Below, piece by piece: positions 25,781 to 37,693 of a stretch of DNA of 64,000 nucleotides. Source of the stretch: Norana najaformis (lineage: Eukaryota; Annelida; Clitellata; Crassiclitellata; Hormogastridae); contig OZ029921.1 of the NCBI GenBank assembly GCA_964023275.1, forward strand, positions 7,326,806-7,390,805, read 5' to 3'. The notes below the pieces were generated by a model. It was given only the letters and a program-made list of their open reading frames with translations. It was not told the origin of the DNA and did no database searches. Within the stretch, counting starts at the first letter, position 1; each line of letters starts with the position of its first letter. A program made the translations under genes and the position numbers.

Positions 25781-26433
25781 ATTAGCCATGTATTATGTTC
25801 ACGATAATGAACTCACTTGACAGAGAACAGAAATGAAGTGCATGCCAGAATAGATAAATTTAAGAGGTAAAGCTGGCGACAGCCCCTGAGAAAGTTGGCT
25901 GGACAGAAGAGAAGCGAACAAAGAAGTGTTGCGAACAGAGGATGAAAACATATCGATGTGTTGTTACAAGAAAAAAACATGAACAGAGGAAATTGACTCG
26001 GTTCATGTTGAGAAGGAACATTTTCGTAAGTAGCATCCTCAAAAAAGATTAGAGGATAAGAATATGCCTAATGGAGCAGGGTCGAGGCCATACTGTGGCT
26101 ATAGCAAAACGCGTAGCCTACGTTTAGATTTACATTTTACCAGAGCAAGGCAAACAATATGCTGATAACTGACTGGAGGATGGCTACTGCAAGTTGAAAG
26201 AGAAGGTCAGGCATCAAGAGAAGTGACGACACTGGAAATAAATGCTTGGTCGGAAGAAGACACCTCTGTACCAATAATATACGTTATAAATGAATCATCA
26301 AACCATTTACGTGTTTTTATACAGCCGCCATACAGCACTTTCTCAATGTACTCAATGTTCCTTCACTCTTTAAGATATATATTACGTAGAACGAGTACAT
26401 ACATAAATATACATATTTTTGCATATTAAGTAT

Positions 26434-26758
<325 letters not shown>

Positions 26759-29700
26759 TCACGTGGACTTAAACGCGGATGTGGTACTAAATGGCGTCTT
26801 GTCTCACCACAGTGCAGCTGTGCACTGGGGCATATTAGCGCTATAAAAAGCGCTCTTCAACGCGTCCGCTTTTAATTTCCCCCTTCCGCCTATTCGTTCA
26901 GACAAATGGCGTTATGTCATCGTCAGGAAACTTGCGTCCGACAGGGTAGAAAACCATGTAATCAAGAGCGTACATGGGTAAATGGTAAGACACATTTCAC
27001 AACTGGAATTGCATGCAGCAGATCCGAGCCACATCAGAAGACACTATTTAGATCACTAAGTATCGCTAAGTATACCATCCGAAGCAAAGGGATTTGTCTC
27101 AGTTCCAAGATGTAAACTGTCTTTACTTAGATCTACAAAGGAAGAACAAAGGAAGTAACAAATTTTGTCTGTAAGCCTATAGTTATGGCTATCTTTATAA
27201 TGCAGTCATTGTGCATTTTAACTGTCAGCTGTCACCTAAATTTCTAGACGGTAGGCTAAAATGTAGCCGATATTTCGATGATTTCCGTCACCCCGTTACA
27301 CTTTTGAAATATTCAAACAGATAATCTTGGACAACACGCTTGCGAATTTAGGCAAAACTAATCAGCAGCAAGAGGACTAAACGTCTGCTGACTGTTGATG
27401 ACAGATTAATGTGCTGTCTGTCCATGCTTATCCCGTCTTAAATCGGGCCTACTCTTCATTCCGCCATGGTTTTATTTATATCGACTGGTTTTCAGGCACA
27501 AAATGGCGTCTTGGTGCTCGCAAGTCATTCATAGTCTTTCTTTATGACAGTTTGGTCAAAATAAACACCAAAATAGACAGATGCCGCTGAAAAAAGCGCT
27601 AAGTGCTGGCTATTGCAGTTAAAAGATAAGAAAATATTTGCCCCACGATTTACGTAAGGATGCGAAACAAATATTTGATTTGTGCCACAATATGAGCGCA
27701 TGAATTCAACAACGGCTCGTCGTATTCTGAGCTTATTGCTTCCGGTAAGCGACAAGGGAACCAGTCGGTCGTGATTCAACACTGCTGGTTCTCTTTTATA
27801 CATCCAACTGAAACACTAGTAAAATTGACTGCATTTTACAAAGCGCTTCTAGACATCTGCTGTTGCGGACACGTTGTTTTAGATACACAGATGCTTACGT
27901 GTGCTTAGGCGTATCTGTGCTCATGTAGGCTACTTGAGTATGCATGTATGTTTGTCTGTGTGTATTTTATAAGACACCTTGTTTCCGGCATAAGTCGTTT
28001 TCCTGGAAATTTTCTCCTTCCTCTTCTTCCCTGAAATTCGAGCAGGTGATGCCATTAATTATTCCCCAGCTCTGGGATGGGCCGGGAACGCCTCTGATGA
28101 GGCTACCTTGAAGCGGCGCTTTACAAGTTTACGATTACGATTACGATTAATGGTCAATGCCTCCATGAAACGAAAGCCGGCATCTACACCCGATCTGCCC
28201 GTCTTACCCCACACAAGTCAACAACAGTCCGTGTTTACAACGCATTAAGTATTAGAAAATTAACCCTAATGATTTGGTGTAAAAATTATCAGCAGTTATT
28301 CATTATTACTTTTATATTTTTACCGGAAGAATATATCGTATACAAGTATAAAATAGCCATTTGACGTTGGTGCATACTATTTTTCCTTCCCTTGCATGAA
28401 TACATATATATAGGTGTGCGTGTGTGCGTGTGCGTGTGTGTATGTATGGACACTGCTAACAACATTCATGCATATATGCATATATACGTAAAACCTGCAT
28501 ATACTGTGTGCATGGGTATGTGTGCCTTAATGGAAGCTTGTCTGTATATTGTCTGTTTTCAAACCAGAAAGAACGATGAAGCACGTGCCGCTTACCCGAA
28601 TTCACTTACCCATTTTTCTCTCCGCCGACCCCGCTAGCTGTCAATGAAAGGGAAATTTATATAGCACCATACTCTGATTCCACATTTCATTCTACGTTTC
28701 ATGTATATGAATGCACATGACGGTACACGCACATACTGCTAACGATAGGTGAATATATATGGAATGATGTTGTGGATTTTACAGTACCTCAGAGAGGCTG
28801 CTACAGATCTTTAAGGGGCAGACTTTTAATTGCATTGCAGTGCAATAAAAAATGTACTCCGTGTCCATAAAAGGAACCGCAGAATAAATTGCAATAATGT
28901 TGACGTTGGTACGATTCGGTTATGTCAGACTTTCGAACACTGAACCTATAGAGGTGCATCAGTTCCAGATGGAGATCAATTCGGCTAAGAAAAGTTCCAG
29001 ACAACAATAGAGCTATATCAATAATTCTATATCACTGAATAGTATACTGCAGAGGCGCTTTTAACATCGGTGTAATCGATATAAAGACCGAGGAGCTCCA
29101 AGGACCTCAATCACGATTTTCAATATTCCAGTCCCAAAGCAAAGCTGCATTAAAAGAATTATGAGAGCAGAGGTTTATGTAGGCCGCAGTCGGGAACAAC
29201 AAAAGAAGAGATGGGGAGATATGAATCAACAAGGCCTAAAGCTCCTCATACTGAAGAAGGAAGGTACTGGAGATAGAAACAAATAGTAAAAAAGGATCCG
29301 TGTGGCCGACCCCTCCCTAGGAGGGATTAATTCGAGCCAGAAGGAGGAAGAAGTCCCAAAGTGTGGGCGGGCACCTAGGAGAGCTTACACCGAGATATGG
29401 AAAACCATAAAAGCGCCTCTGGTATGGGCTTACGGGTCGCGCAAACCCAGACGGAGCTAGTCAGGGGCTTCAACCTGCTTTAGCGGAATATAATGTATTG
29501 CGTGGTTTAATTTGACGTGATTCAGTTTGATGTAACGAACTGTATTCTTTGAATAAACAAAACAGTTCTAGACTAACAAGCCTCTGGAGCACAGACTGAA
29601 GACACGCCATGATTTGACTGCTTATACAGAGACAAGGAGGCTTATGCACTATGCGCAGATTGGCGCAACATGCAGGGAACAGAGCCTATTTTAAGTGAGC

Positions 29701-29879
29701 TGGAAGACACATCTTTAAATTGCAGCCAGTATTTATTTGGACGGGGATCGCCTCGTTATTCACGCACCGAAGAGAAAGCGTTCAATTATTTAGAAAGGGG
29801 TCGCTCATTTATTCTTTCAAGCGTCGAAGGGAGGATTACACAGTTGCCGAGAGGACTACACAAAGTTCGGATGAGCGCG
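26759..29879. other. Non-coding; LINE tail at 28075-28150
   Basis: 28110-28150 ends GCGGCGCTTTACAAGTTTACG with an (ATTACG)n tail, as in the LINE at 7530. No gene found; short CA/GTGT tracts near 28400. Confidence -1.
28060..28150 (+). mobile_element. LINE 3' tail with (ATTACG)n
   Basis: GAAGCGGCGCTTTACAAG followed by TTTACGATTACGATTACG matches the tail of the ORF-bearing copy at 7530-7985. Confidence -1.
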
Positions 29880-30240
29880 TTTGACTCCCTCCCTCCTCCC
29901 TCCCTTCCTTCCTTCATCCCTCCCTCCCTCCCTCCCTCCCTCCCTCCCTCCCTTCCATGTCCTTTTCCATTTCTCCTCTTCCAACCAATCTTTATCTTCT
30001 TGTCTCTTTCACTGTCCCTCTCTCTTCTTGTTCCTGTTGCTCTCCTCATCGCCTCTCTCACTCTGCCTGCCTGCCTCCTTATCTGTCTGTCTCTTTATCT
30101 GTCTGTCTCTCTATCTGTCTCTGTCTCTCTGCCTCTCTGTCTCTGTCTCTCTCTGTCTGTCTCTCTGTCTGCCTCTGTCTCTCTCTGTCTCTGTCTGTCT
30201 GTCTCTCTGTCTCTCTGTCTCTGACTCTGCCATTGTCTTG
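29880..30240. repeat. (CCCT)n then (CTGT)n pyrimidine tract
   Basis: TCCCTCCC run at 29885-29953 and CTGTCTCT repeats to 30240. Confidence -1.
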
Positions 30241-30950
30241 TCGCTCAGCCTATCCGTCTCTGTGTTCTCCCTGTGTCTCAGAGTTTCTTTCTAACTCTGT
30301 CACTCATTCTGTCGCTCTGTCTCTGCTTGTCTTGTCCTTGGTTCCACGTAGGACGAAGAAAGTACAGCTGGACACATCGCATTAGGCTACATGACATTAC
30401 TCTGGCGCATACTTACGCGTCAGTAGGAACTGGAGGTCAGCTGATTGTGAAAGCGAAATCATCATTTCCTTCTCAGTTTATGTAGCGCCGCAGTTCGTTA
30501 GAATGACATTTACAGCGGGTGCGTGATTCGTACACAAATGTGGCGTCCGTTCACCGTTGCAACTGAGTCGACGACATGCGGCCATAGATCCTGGGAGATA
30601 ATCCGTTACGTATTTGAAGTCTGGCGTTCTTGCACCATTCCATAGTAGGCCTACTCTGACTAGAGCGCACATTGGCAACATAAATTGTCTACTAAGAGAG
30701 CACAATCGCTGTGGCGTATATGTACACCGTGTTTTCAGCAACCCAGTTCTCTTTTTGCTTCAATAGCTGACATTTTCTCCTCTCTTTTCGGACAAAATTA
30801 CTATCCAAAGATAGTTGTCCAAAGATGCCAAGTCAGGGACCAAGTCCGGTTGCCAGAAGACTAGAGATAAAAGGGGGAAAGTGCTGTTAGGGTGGATTGT
30901 GTTTAAACTGGTTCAATTCATATTGACCTCTCGTTCTTAATCTGTTTACA
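30241..30950. repeat. Non-coding; GGCGCT-family arm at 30815-30910
   Basis: 30815-30910 is the reverse complement of 15075-15165 (shared GGTTGCCAGAAGAC, GCTGTTAGGGTG). The remainder shows nothing. Confidence -1.
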
Positions 30951-30959
30951 TGCAAGGAG

Positions 30960-31242
30960 CAATGTCGGAACGTATTCCAATATCCTGTTCTTGTTCCCTT
31001 ACTTGGTTCAAAGTGCATCACTCCACTTAGCTGCTTACTGAATCAAAGTGGTCTGAAGCACCATCTTTACCCTGATGATACTCAACTCTGCATTTCCTTT
31101 GATAATTCCTCTTCTTACAGCTTTCTCACTCTATTGTCTGATGTGCGGACTGAACTTTTGCCTAGCGACCTGATTGTGGCTTGGTTTTGGTGTACCATCG
31201 GTTGATGCCTTGTGCATTAGACACCGGCGCATTAGAAGTTGC

Positions 31243-31260
<18 letters not shown>
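30960..31260 (+). mobile_element. LINE RT fragment joined to a 3' tail
   Basis: Reads LNQSGLKHHLYPDDTQLCIS, the RT YADD block with Ala changed to Pro, then jumps to GACCTGATTGTGGCTTGG and GCATTAGACACCGGCGCATT. That 3'-end motif recurs at 40911, 51970, 52625 and 61235. An internal deletion fused RT to tail. Confidence -1.
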
Positions 31261-31318
<58 letters not shown>

Positions 31319-31362
31319 TACTACTACTACTACTACCACTACTACCACTACTACTACTACTA

Positions 31363-31411
<49 letters not shown>

Positions 31412-31435
31412 CACTACTACTACTACTACTACTAC

Positions 31436-31510
<75 letters not shown>

Positions 31511-31511
31511 G
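31242..31511. repeat. (TTA)n-(CTA)n-(TTA)n array
   Basis: TTA units, then a core of CTA with CCA interruptions (31317-31437), then TTA again. It grows out of a LINE 3' tail that normally ends GCTAATTATTATT. Confidence -1.
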
Positions 31512-31649
31512 TTAAGCATTTTCCACTGTATTGAATCCTTCGATGGACCGTCACCAGTGCGGATCGGACGAACATCCTGCTCCTCCAACTCCCTCCTCTT
31601 CGTCATCGCCGTCGTCTGCTTCGATGGCGGCTGCGTCGTGGGCTTATTA

Positions 31650-31731
31650 TTATTATTATGGATTACAGAATGATGTATTCCTATTAATAATTATTATTAT
31701 TCATATTAATATTATAATAATAATAATAATA

Positions 31732-31779
<48 letters not shown>

Positions 31780-31780
31780 T
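31650..31780. repeat. (TTA)n/(ATT)n arrays
   Basis: Short TTA run at 31643-31660 and a longer ATT array at 31730-31776 with inverted AATAATAAT at 31714. Confidence -1.
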
Positions 31781-33097
31781 AGGCCAAATAATTTTTATTT
31801 ACTTACTTACTCTTCAGTTGGTAGGCTTTTGACGTCTGGCAACTACGCTAGATAGCCACAACTTGGTATATCAATTGATAAATGAGGAAGTTTTTGATAA
31901 ATAAATCGTGTAGGCCGAAGAGTTGAATTTATACGTGGTGGGTGTTTGATTAATCTTTTTAATTTTTCGCGGAAATCGATAATGCCACCTCAGAGTAATG
32001 CGACAACTTAAGAGGAAATCGAGTGCCCGAGACGCCGATTTGTTATGGATTTTAAAATATAGCTAAGGAATTTGAGGTGAAACGCTTACTTCGTGGGCCT
32101 AGGGCTTTTCACGATATGCAATCGTCTGCTACCTGCGCAGATTGATTTCGTTTTAATTTATCGATCGGTGCTGAAGAGGGGTCAGAAGCCTCGACCAAGG
32201 CCCACATGCAAGGGCTGAGTAATTTTACCTGTTTGTTGGGGCATTTTTTGTTCACGATGGTGCATTGCAGAACAAATGGAGTATATGCATGGAGAAGGAT
32301 TTATATATTGCTGTGGTTTTATATTTAAGACAGTCACCACTGTAATGATATTAACTGTTGATATATCGTATATAAACCTCAGGTAATAGGTAGCCCAATT
32401 AATGGATCCGGCTTTTTGGTCTACCATTTTAGTCTGCCAAATACTGTTTATTCAATGAGAATTCGTTTTTAGACATGCAATTTTCAGTAGAAAGTTACTT
32501 GATTTTTGAAAGTTAAAAAATGTGTAATAAAATTGAACTAAGAGAATGTTTGTATTTTGGGTCCTGGTTTAAATGAATTGTTCATTCTGTATTGGAACTG
32601 TGCCACTAGGATTAAAATTTGCCTATATTTAAGCATGTCAGTAATTATAGGCCAGTTTTTGTTTTGCAGTTTTTTCCAAAGTTTTTTTAGAAGTTAATAT
32701 AAGAGACAGTTTACAGTGAACTTTGATATATCGAGGTTCAATGGTCTGTCATCAACTGTTTGATATACCTGAGGCTGAAAATAAGCGAGATATTCATGTC
32801 AAGTTTTAGTCTACGCCATGTGAACTGAAGTCATCACAAACTTTAATATGCATTTGCAAAATGAGGTTAAGGTATGAAAGTAGAATTGGAGTACTGGTAA
32901 CCTTAATGGACTGACTCTTTCCAAGTGACCCAGGAATACATGTGCATCATTCTGTGTCTTGTGGAGCCAGGGGGCGGGGATGGGGTGAACATCTGTTATT
33001 CATCAATCAGTTAAAACTATGCAGGGCAACAGTATCAAGTCTCAGAGTGACCCTGCAACTACATTTCTGCTTGGCAGTAGTTTGATAAAGAAATAAT
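31781..33097. other. Non-coding; CpG drops in this stretch
   Basis: 31980-32210 still has many CpG, but from about 32215 CpG becomes rare and TG/CA common. It may contain the SH3BP2 promoter and first exon; no specific exon could be defended. Confidence -1.
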
Positions 33098-33390
33098 CAT
33101 AATTCCCGATTTCTACAGCACCCGATGGGACCAGGTTGTTCACAGGCGCTCAGTCAAAATAAAATTGATAGGCAAAAGGGTTTGGTTCCAGGTCAAGATC
33201 CAAAAGTTAGGCAGAGAGACTTGGATCTTGACTTGGAACCAAACCTTTTTTCCTATTGATTTTGTTTTGACTGAGCGCCTGTGAATATATATATTTGACT
33301 GAGCACCTATGAATATATAATAAGCTGGTCCCTGGGACGTGAATTTCGTTGGGCGCTGTAGAAGTCTTAGAATTATGATTATTTGATACA
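33098..33390. repeat. Head-to-head inverted pair of GGCGCT-box elements
   Basis: 33098-33200 and 33206-33390 are reverse complements: GGTTTGGTTCCAGGTCAAGA against TCTTGACTTGGAACCAAACC, and CACAGGCGCTCAGTCAAAAT against GTTTTGACTGAGCGCCTGTG. The right arm has a partial internal duplication of TTTGACTGAGC. Confidence -1.
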
Positions 33391-33884
33391 ACCGGTAGTT
33401 CAAAATTTACTGAAGTTCACTGCACCTAAGGTACACTGTAATTATGTTACAAAGATGACTGTACCTTCAACAGAATGGATGTCAGTCAGGCCATTGTGAA
33501 TTTGTTCATTGTTAAGTATGCAGGACAAAATCTCTCAGGTTTTTGAAGTGATGAAGTCTTGGTATACATTTTTGGTCTAGCGAAAGCCGTTGACACTGTT
33601 GATCATCAATTCCTACTCAGATACCTTGAAAGCTATGTTTACGAGATAGTCCCACTCTGCTGGTTTAAAAGTTAGCTTGAATATAGACATCAGCAGGTTG
33701 TGTGCAATGGTGTATTGTGACCAGTAATTCCTGTTTAACAAGCTCCCAGGGGACTGGAGAAGACCACATGGCCATCCGAAAGCCCCTTCTACACCCCTTC
33801 TTCCTTTTATCTCTCTCTCTCCTCTCCAACCCCAAACACCATCCCCCATAGCTGCCACGCTGCCTCTCCGTCTGACTTTTGGAT

Positions 33885-34013
33885 CTTGACCTGGAACCGA
33901 ACCCTTTTGCCTATCGATTTTGTTTTGACTGAGTGCCTGTGAATAAGCTGGTCCCCTTGACATGGCTTTCGTTGGGTGCTGTAGAAATTTTGGAATTACG
34001 ATTACGATTACAA
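33885..34013 (+). repeat. GGCGCT-box element with (ATTACG)n tail
   Basis: Contains GGATCTTGACCTGGAACCGA, TTTGACTGAGTGCCTGTGAA, TAAGCTGGTCCC and GTTGGGTGCTGTAGAAATTT, ending AATTACGATTACGATTAC. Inserted within the LINE at 33530-34950. Confidence -1.
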
Positions 34014-34145
34014 AAGCCACGTGGAGATCTGTGGAGAAAGATCTTTCCCCCTTGAACATTGGGCTCCATACTGCTTGGAGGAGAACCCAGGGTAGGTTGG
34101 CTTGGCACAGCATCATGCAAGAGGCTACACTCCTAGGATTACACC

Positions 34146-34203
34146 ACGAGAGAGAGAGACAGAGACAGAGAGACGGAGACATAGACAGAGAGAAAAAGAC
34201 ACA

Positions 34204-34253
<50 letters not shown>

Positions 34254-34254
34254 A
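34146..34254. repeat. (GA)n-rich tract
   Basis: GAGA with CAGA interruptions; its ORFs are artefacts. Confidence -1.
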
Positions 34255-35339
34255 ATCCTGTTTGATGTGAGGTTCTGCAAAGCTCTAATTTGAGTCTGTT
34301 GTTGTTTTTGATTTGTATCAAAGATCTACATGACTCTCTTATTTACTTCATTGTATCATCTTTTGCAGATAATATGGATGCCTTTTTATTTAACAAGTCT
34401 TTGAACACATTGTTGGAGCTTCTTAATTTAGAACTCATGCCTGTTGATGACTAACTTAAGGCTAATTGGCTGTCTTTGAATTTGTCTAAATTCTGTTTTA
34501 TTCTCATAAAAAGCCAAGTTTCACTTTAAAATATAACAGTTTTCATTGACAGTAACCAGTGCAAACTAAATCATTAACATTCCTGTTGTATTTATGTCTT
34601 TGAGCATCTAACTTGGAAAGAGCACATGAATTAAGTAATGCATTTGTTTGAAGCACATAACTACTATAGTTGCTATAAATGTTGGAGTATTTTCGTGCAT
34701 TTGTAGTGTATTGCCACATCATATGCAAGTCAGATTGTATTTTTCGCTTATTTTTACCTATTTATCCTGCTATACTATTCCAGAGGCTTCTAATTATCCC
34801 TAAAGGCTGAATAGATTAATCTCATGTTTAGCTTATACTTTATCAGCTTTGGAATCAGTAATTGAATGCAGACTGGTAAATTTATGTATCCGTTTCAGCA
34901 TAAATTGCTTAATATAACATGACAGAAGCCCTGCCTTTACTAACAATAGACTACTATCAATTGACCTTGCATTTGGAATAGTTTACCCATGGTATTACCC
35001 CATGGCATTACCCCATGGTATCCCTTACTACACAATTTAACCTTGTGTGCTTACTTGTGTAATTACTGGTTTTGTTATGAGTTCAGTTCATAATTAATCT
35101 GTTTTATCAGTTTTGTATTGTACTGTATGTACAGGGAATTATTGTGGCTAGGGGTGGAGAACATGCTACTGCATGAAAGCATAGTAACTGGAAACTGTAA
35201 CAACTGATGATTCACAACAATGGCTGACTCTACAAAAATTCCCATTCCACAGAGAGATGTAGGTTAGTAGCAACTTAGCAGTTAACCTTTTGGGATTGAT
35301 ATCCAGTTAAGACTGTTAGGTAGAGCTTCAGATAAGTAA

Positions 35340-35720
35340 GTGAAAAGTTCCTTTTTTTGACCCTTGCATGTGCTGATGATTTGCAGATTTATCAACATTC
35401 TGACCCTTCATCCAGTCCTGCATTAGTACCTCAACTATCAATCTGCCTGCAGGAAGTATTGAAGTGGATGGCCAGCAACAGACCCTATTCAGATCCATCG
35501 AAAACAGAAATAATCTGGCTTGCCTCTCGACTCCATCTTAAGGATTGCCCACCTAATCCAGTGCTGCTGTCTGTATTGTCCGCCAACATGCGTATGTGAC
35601 CTTGGAGTTCTAACTGACAACCGCTTGTCACTAGCCTCGCAAAATCAATCACTTGATCAGTGTCTGCTACTACCATATTTGTCAGCACGAACTATAAATG
35701 CATTAAAAATAATAATAATA
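35340..35720 (+). mobile_element. LINE RT fragment (ADDLQIY)
   Basis: Reads CADDLQIYQHSDPSS, LQEVLKWMASNR, DPSKTEIIWLASRLH and, in a shifted frame, CDLGVLTDNRLSLAS: the RT catalytic block and the downstream DLGV block. It ends in an AATAAT run. One frameshift near 35575. Confidence -1.
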
Positions 35721-37567
35721 ATAATATCGAGCATGATGAAGAGTAGCCATCCCAGAACAACTCAGTCCCTAATTTCTGAAATCCTGAGGGATCATAAGTA
35801 CCTTGGGTAAAAAAAATTATAATAATAATAAGTTGAAAGGTCATTTATTTATGCATTGAAAGTTTTATATTTATTTGCAAAGCTGAAGTGTAAACATGAA
35901 TAAAGCAATCCAATGACTATACTACTTTCTGTTATGGCTTGACAGTGAATTGTCAAATTTATTTCATATAGTGGGAGAAATAAATCATTAGTTAACTTGT
36001 TATGTGATCAATTGACTGTGTGCTCAGCCTGTAACTGGGTCATTCCATATCAAATTGAGAATAGCTATACATCATACCATCTCAGTTCTTAACATTATTT
36101 CACAAATAAAACCTTAATAAAACATGATGAAATTGTAAGTCTGAAAGATGAGATTTTACCAGATTAATTTTTTTATTTAACCGAGATATGATTTTGAATC
36201 TTTTGTAGGTAGAATAAAAAGGGGAGGCAGAAATTTTCAGTACTTTATCAGTTTCTCTTTCTGCTTCATTGAAATCAATAACTTTTGTATAGTTGTTCTA
36301 AAAAACGCAACTAGCAAAAAAGTGCTCCAAACACAAGTCCAGCTGATGTTCAACTGCAACCCATTCCTGGATAGAGAAGATATGTAGCCGTATTTAATTT
36401 TGTTGCATACTAATATCAGGGTGGCTCAAGGCGGCTAATGCGGGTTCTCCAAAATGTGAATGTTGATACTGAATGACATACTATTGATTTTTTGGCATAT
36501 GCATTAACAATGGCAATATCTAGTTGTTTTGGAAATTTTATGCTGATATCTTCTTCTCTTCCTACTCATAAAACTGGGTGAAGTTGACTGACTTTACCAT
36601 ATCACAAATTACTTACTGAAAACAATTTCAGTCAATTCGAACTGTTTTTTTGCTCATTTTTTTACAGAAATGGGTGTAATATTATCTATAAGTAAACAGT
36701 AATTGATACACACATTCAGTATTTTATGTATTTAAATGTAAAATACCTATAATGAAATTTAAAAACAAACACAACAAAAAATGCTTTAATTATTTTGACT
36801 CCAAACTATTAGAAACTTTTCTTTCTGATTAGGTTGAGCTTTATTTTGTGTTGCATTGTGCATTATTTATATTCCGCATAAAGAAATGGAAAAATTGCGT
36901 TGTGTTTTTAAAGTGAGATCTATATTGCTTCTTGATTATTGTTCATTAATTATGGCATATTTAAAAATGTCTTCCATATATTTATAGACAGTCAGTCATA
37001 TTTTAATGTGCAACTGAGTTAATGATGCACTTGTCCTAATTGGTGCTTACCTAATCCAACTGAAAACTCATATCTTGGTCAAATGGTAAATTGTAAAATT
37101 GTAAATCATAAACTCAAGATTTCTACAGTGCATAACGAAACCTACCGGTATGTCATGGCAACCAGCTTATTCACAGGCGCTAAACTGCTAATTTCTACTG
37201 CTTTGCAGCAAAATAGCTAAAACAGCACAGAATAAATTAAGTTGCTACAGGATAACTGTTTTTTGACATTTTATTGCTGTCTTACAAAATTTACAATTGC
37301 CTGAACATCAGATGAATTTCTTTGGACATGTCCAATTATGAACTTTTTAACAAACTGTAATTTTTTGGAGAGATAGCACCCTTGCGGGTGCAGAGACCTT
37401 CAGCAAGTCCACACTGTTGTTTAATGCTGCTGACTGAAGGCTTGTATTTTATGAAGATAATAAAATAAATGAGAAAATATAGGAAAATAAATGAATGAGA
37501 GACGCCTGACAGTTGGCTTAAAATTGTGCGGTATAGTGGTTACTGTGGTGGTCATTTTCCTCTGCAG
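35721..37567. other. Presumed 5' intron/flank of SH3BP2
   Basis: AT-rich, CpG-poor. A partial GGCGCT-box copy lies at 37105-37185 (GATTTCTACAGTGC, AACCAGCTTATTCACAGGCG). The missing first coding exon may lie here or further left, but I could not identify it. Confidence -1.
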
Positions 37568-37693
37568 CTTGTCAAAACCTCATCACCGACAGCAACGTTA
37601 TTCATCATGGCAATTTGCGAAGACGTCGAATGCTTAACAGCTTCGCAGAGATGGTCAACGTTAAGCAGCTGAAACTCAGCAAAGTCATTCGAT
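37568..37693 (+). CDS. SH3BP2: SH3BP2 exon: start of PH domain
   Basis: Follows a TTCCTCTGCAG acceptor and ends at GTAAGT. It starts with two bases of a split codon and ends with one base (T), which pairs with GG of the next exon to make the Trp of VIRWRQSYVV. It encodes CQNLIT, then HHGNLRRRR, the first PH strand. An upstream exon ending in phase 1 is required but was not identified. Confidence -1.

Larger units (their letters stand above)
33530..34950 (+). mobile_element. Decayed LINE RT split by another insertion
   Basis: Left part reads FGLAKAVDTVDHQFLLRYLE (RT block FSKAFDTVDHxxLL); after 34255 the right part resumes with LLFLICIKDLHDSL, SSFADNMDAF, LKANWLSLNLSKF and HLTWKEHMN, the blocks that should follow. 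About 33736-34254 is the insertion, with a GGCGCT-box element and a (GA)n tract. Confidence -1.

Noticed and set aside
31174..31606. Poly-Leu/Tyr/Ile/Val frames
   Set aside because: Translations of the TTA/CTA array.
32211..32230. ATGCAAGGGCTGA|GTAATT as the SH3BP2 first exon
   Set aside because: Phase would fit and it sits near the CpG boundary, but four codons and a weak donor are not enough evidence.
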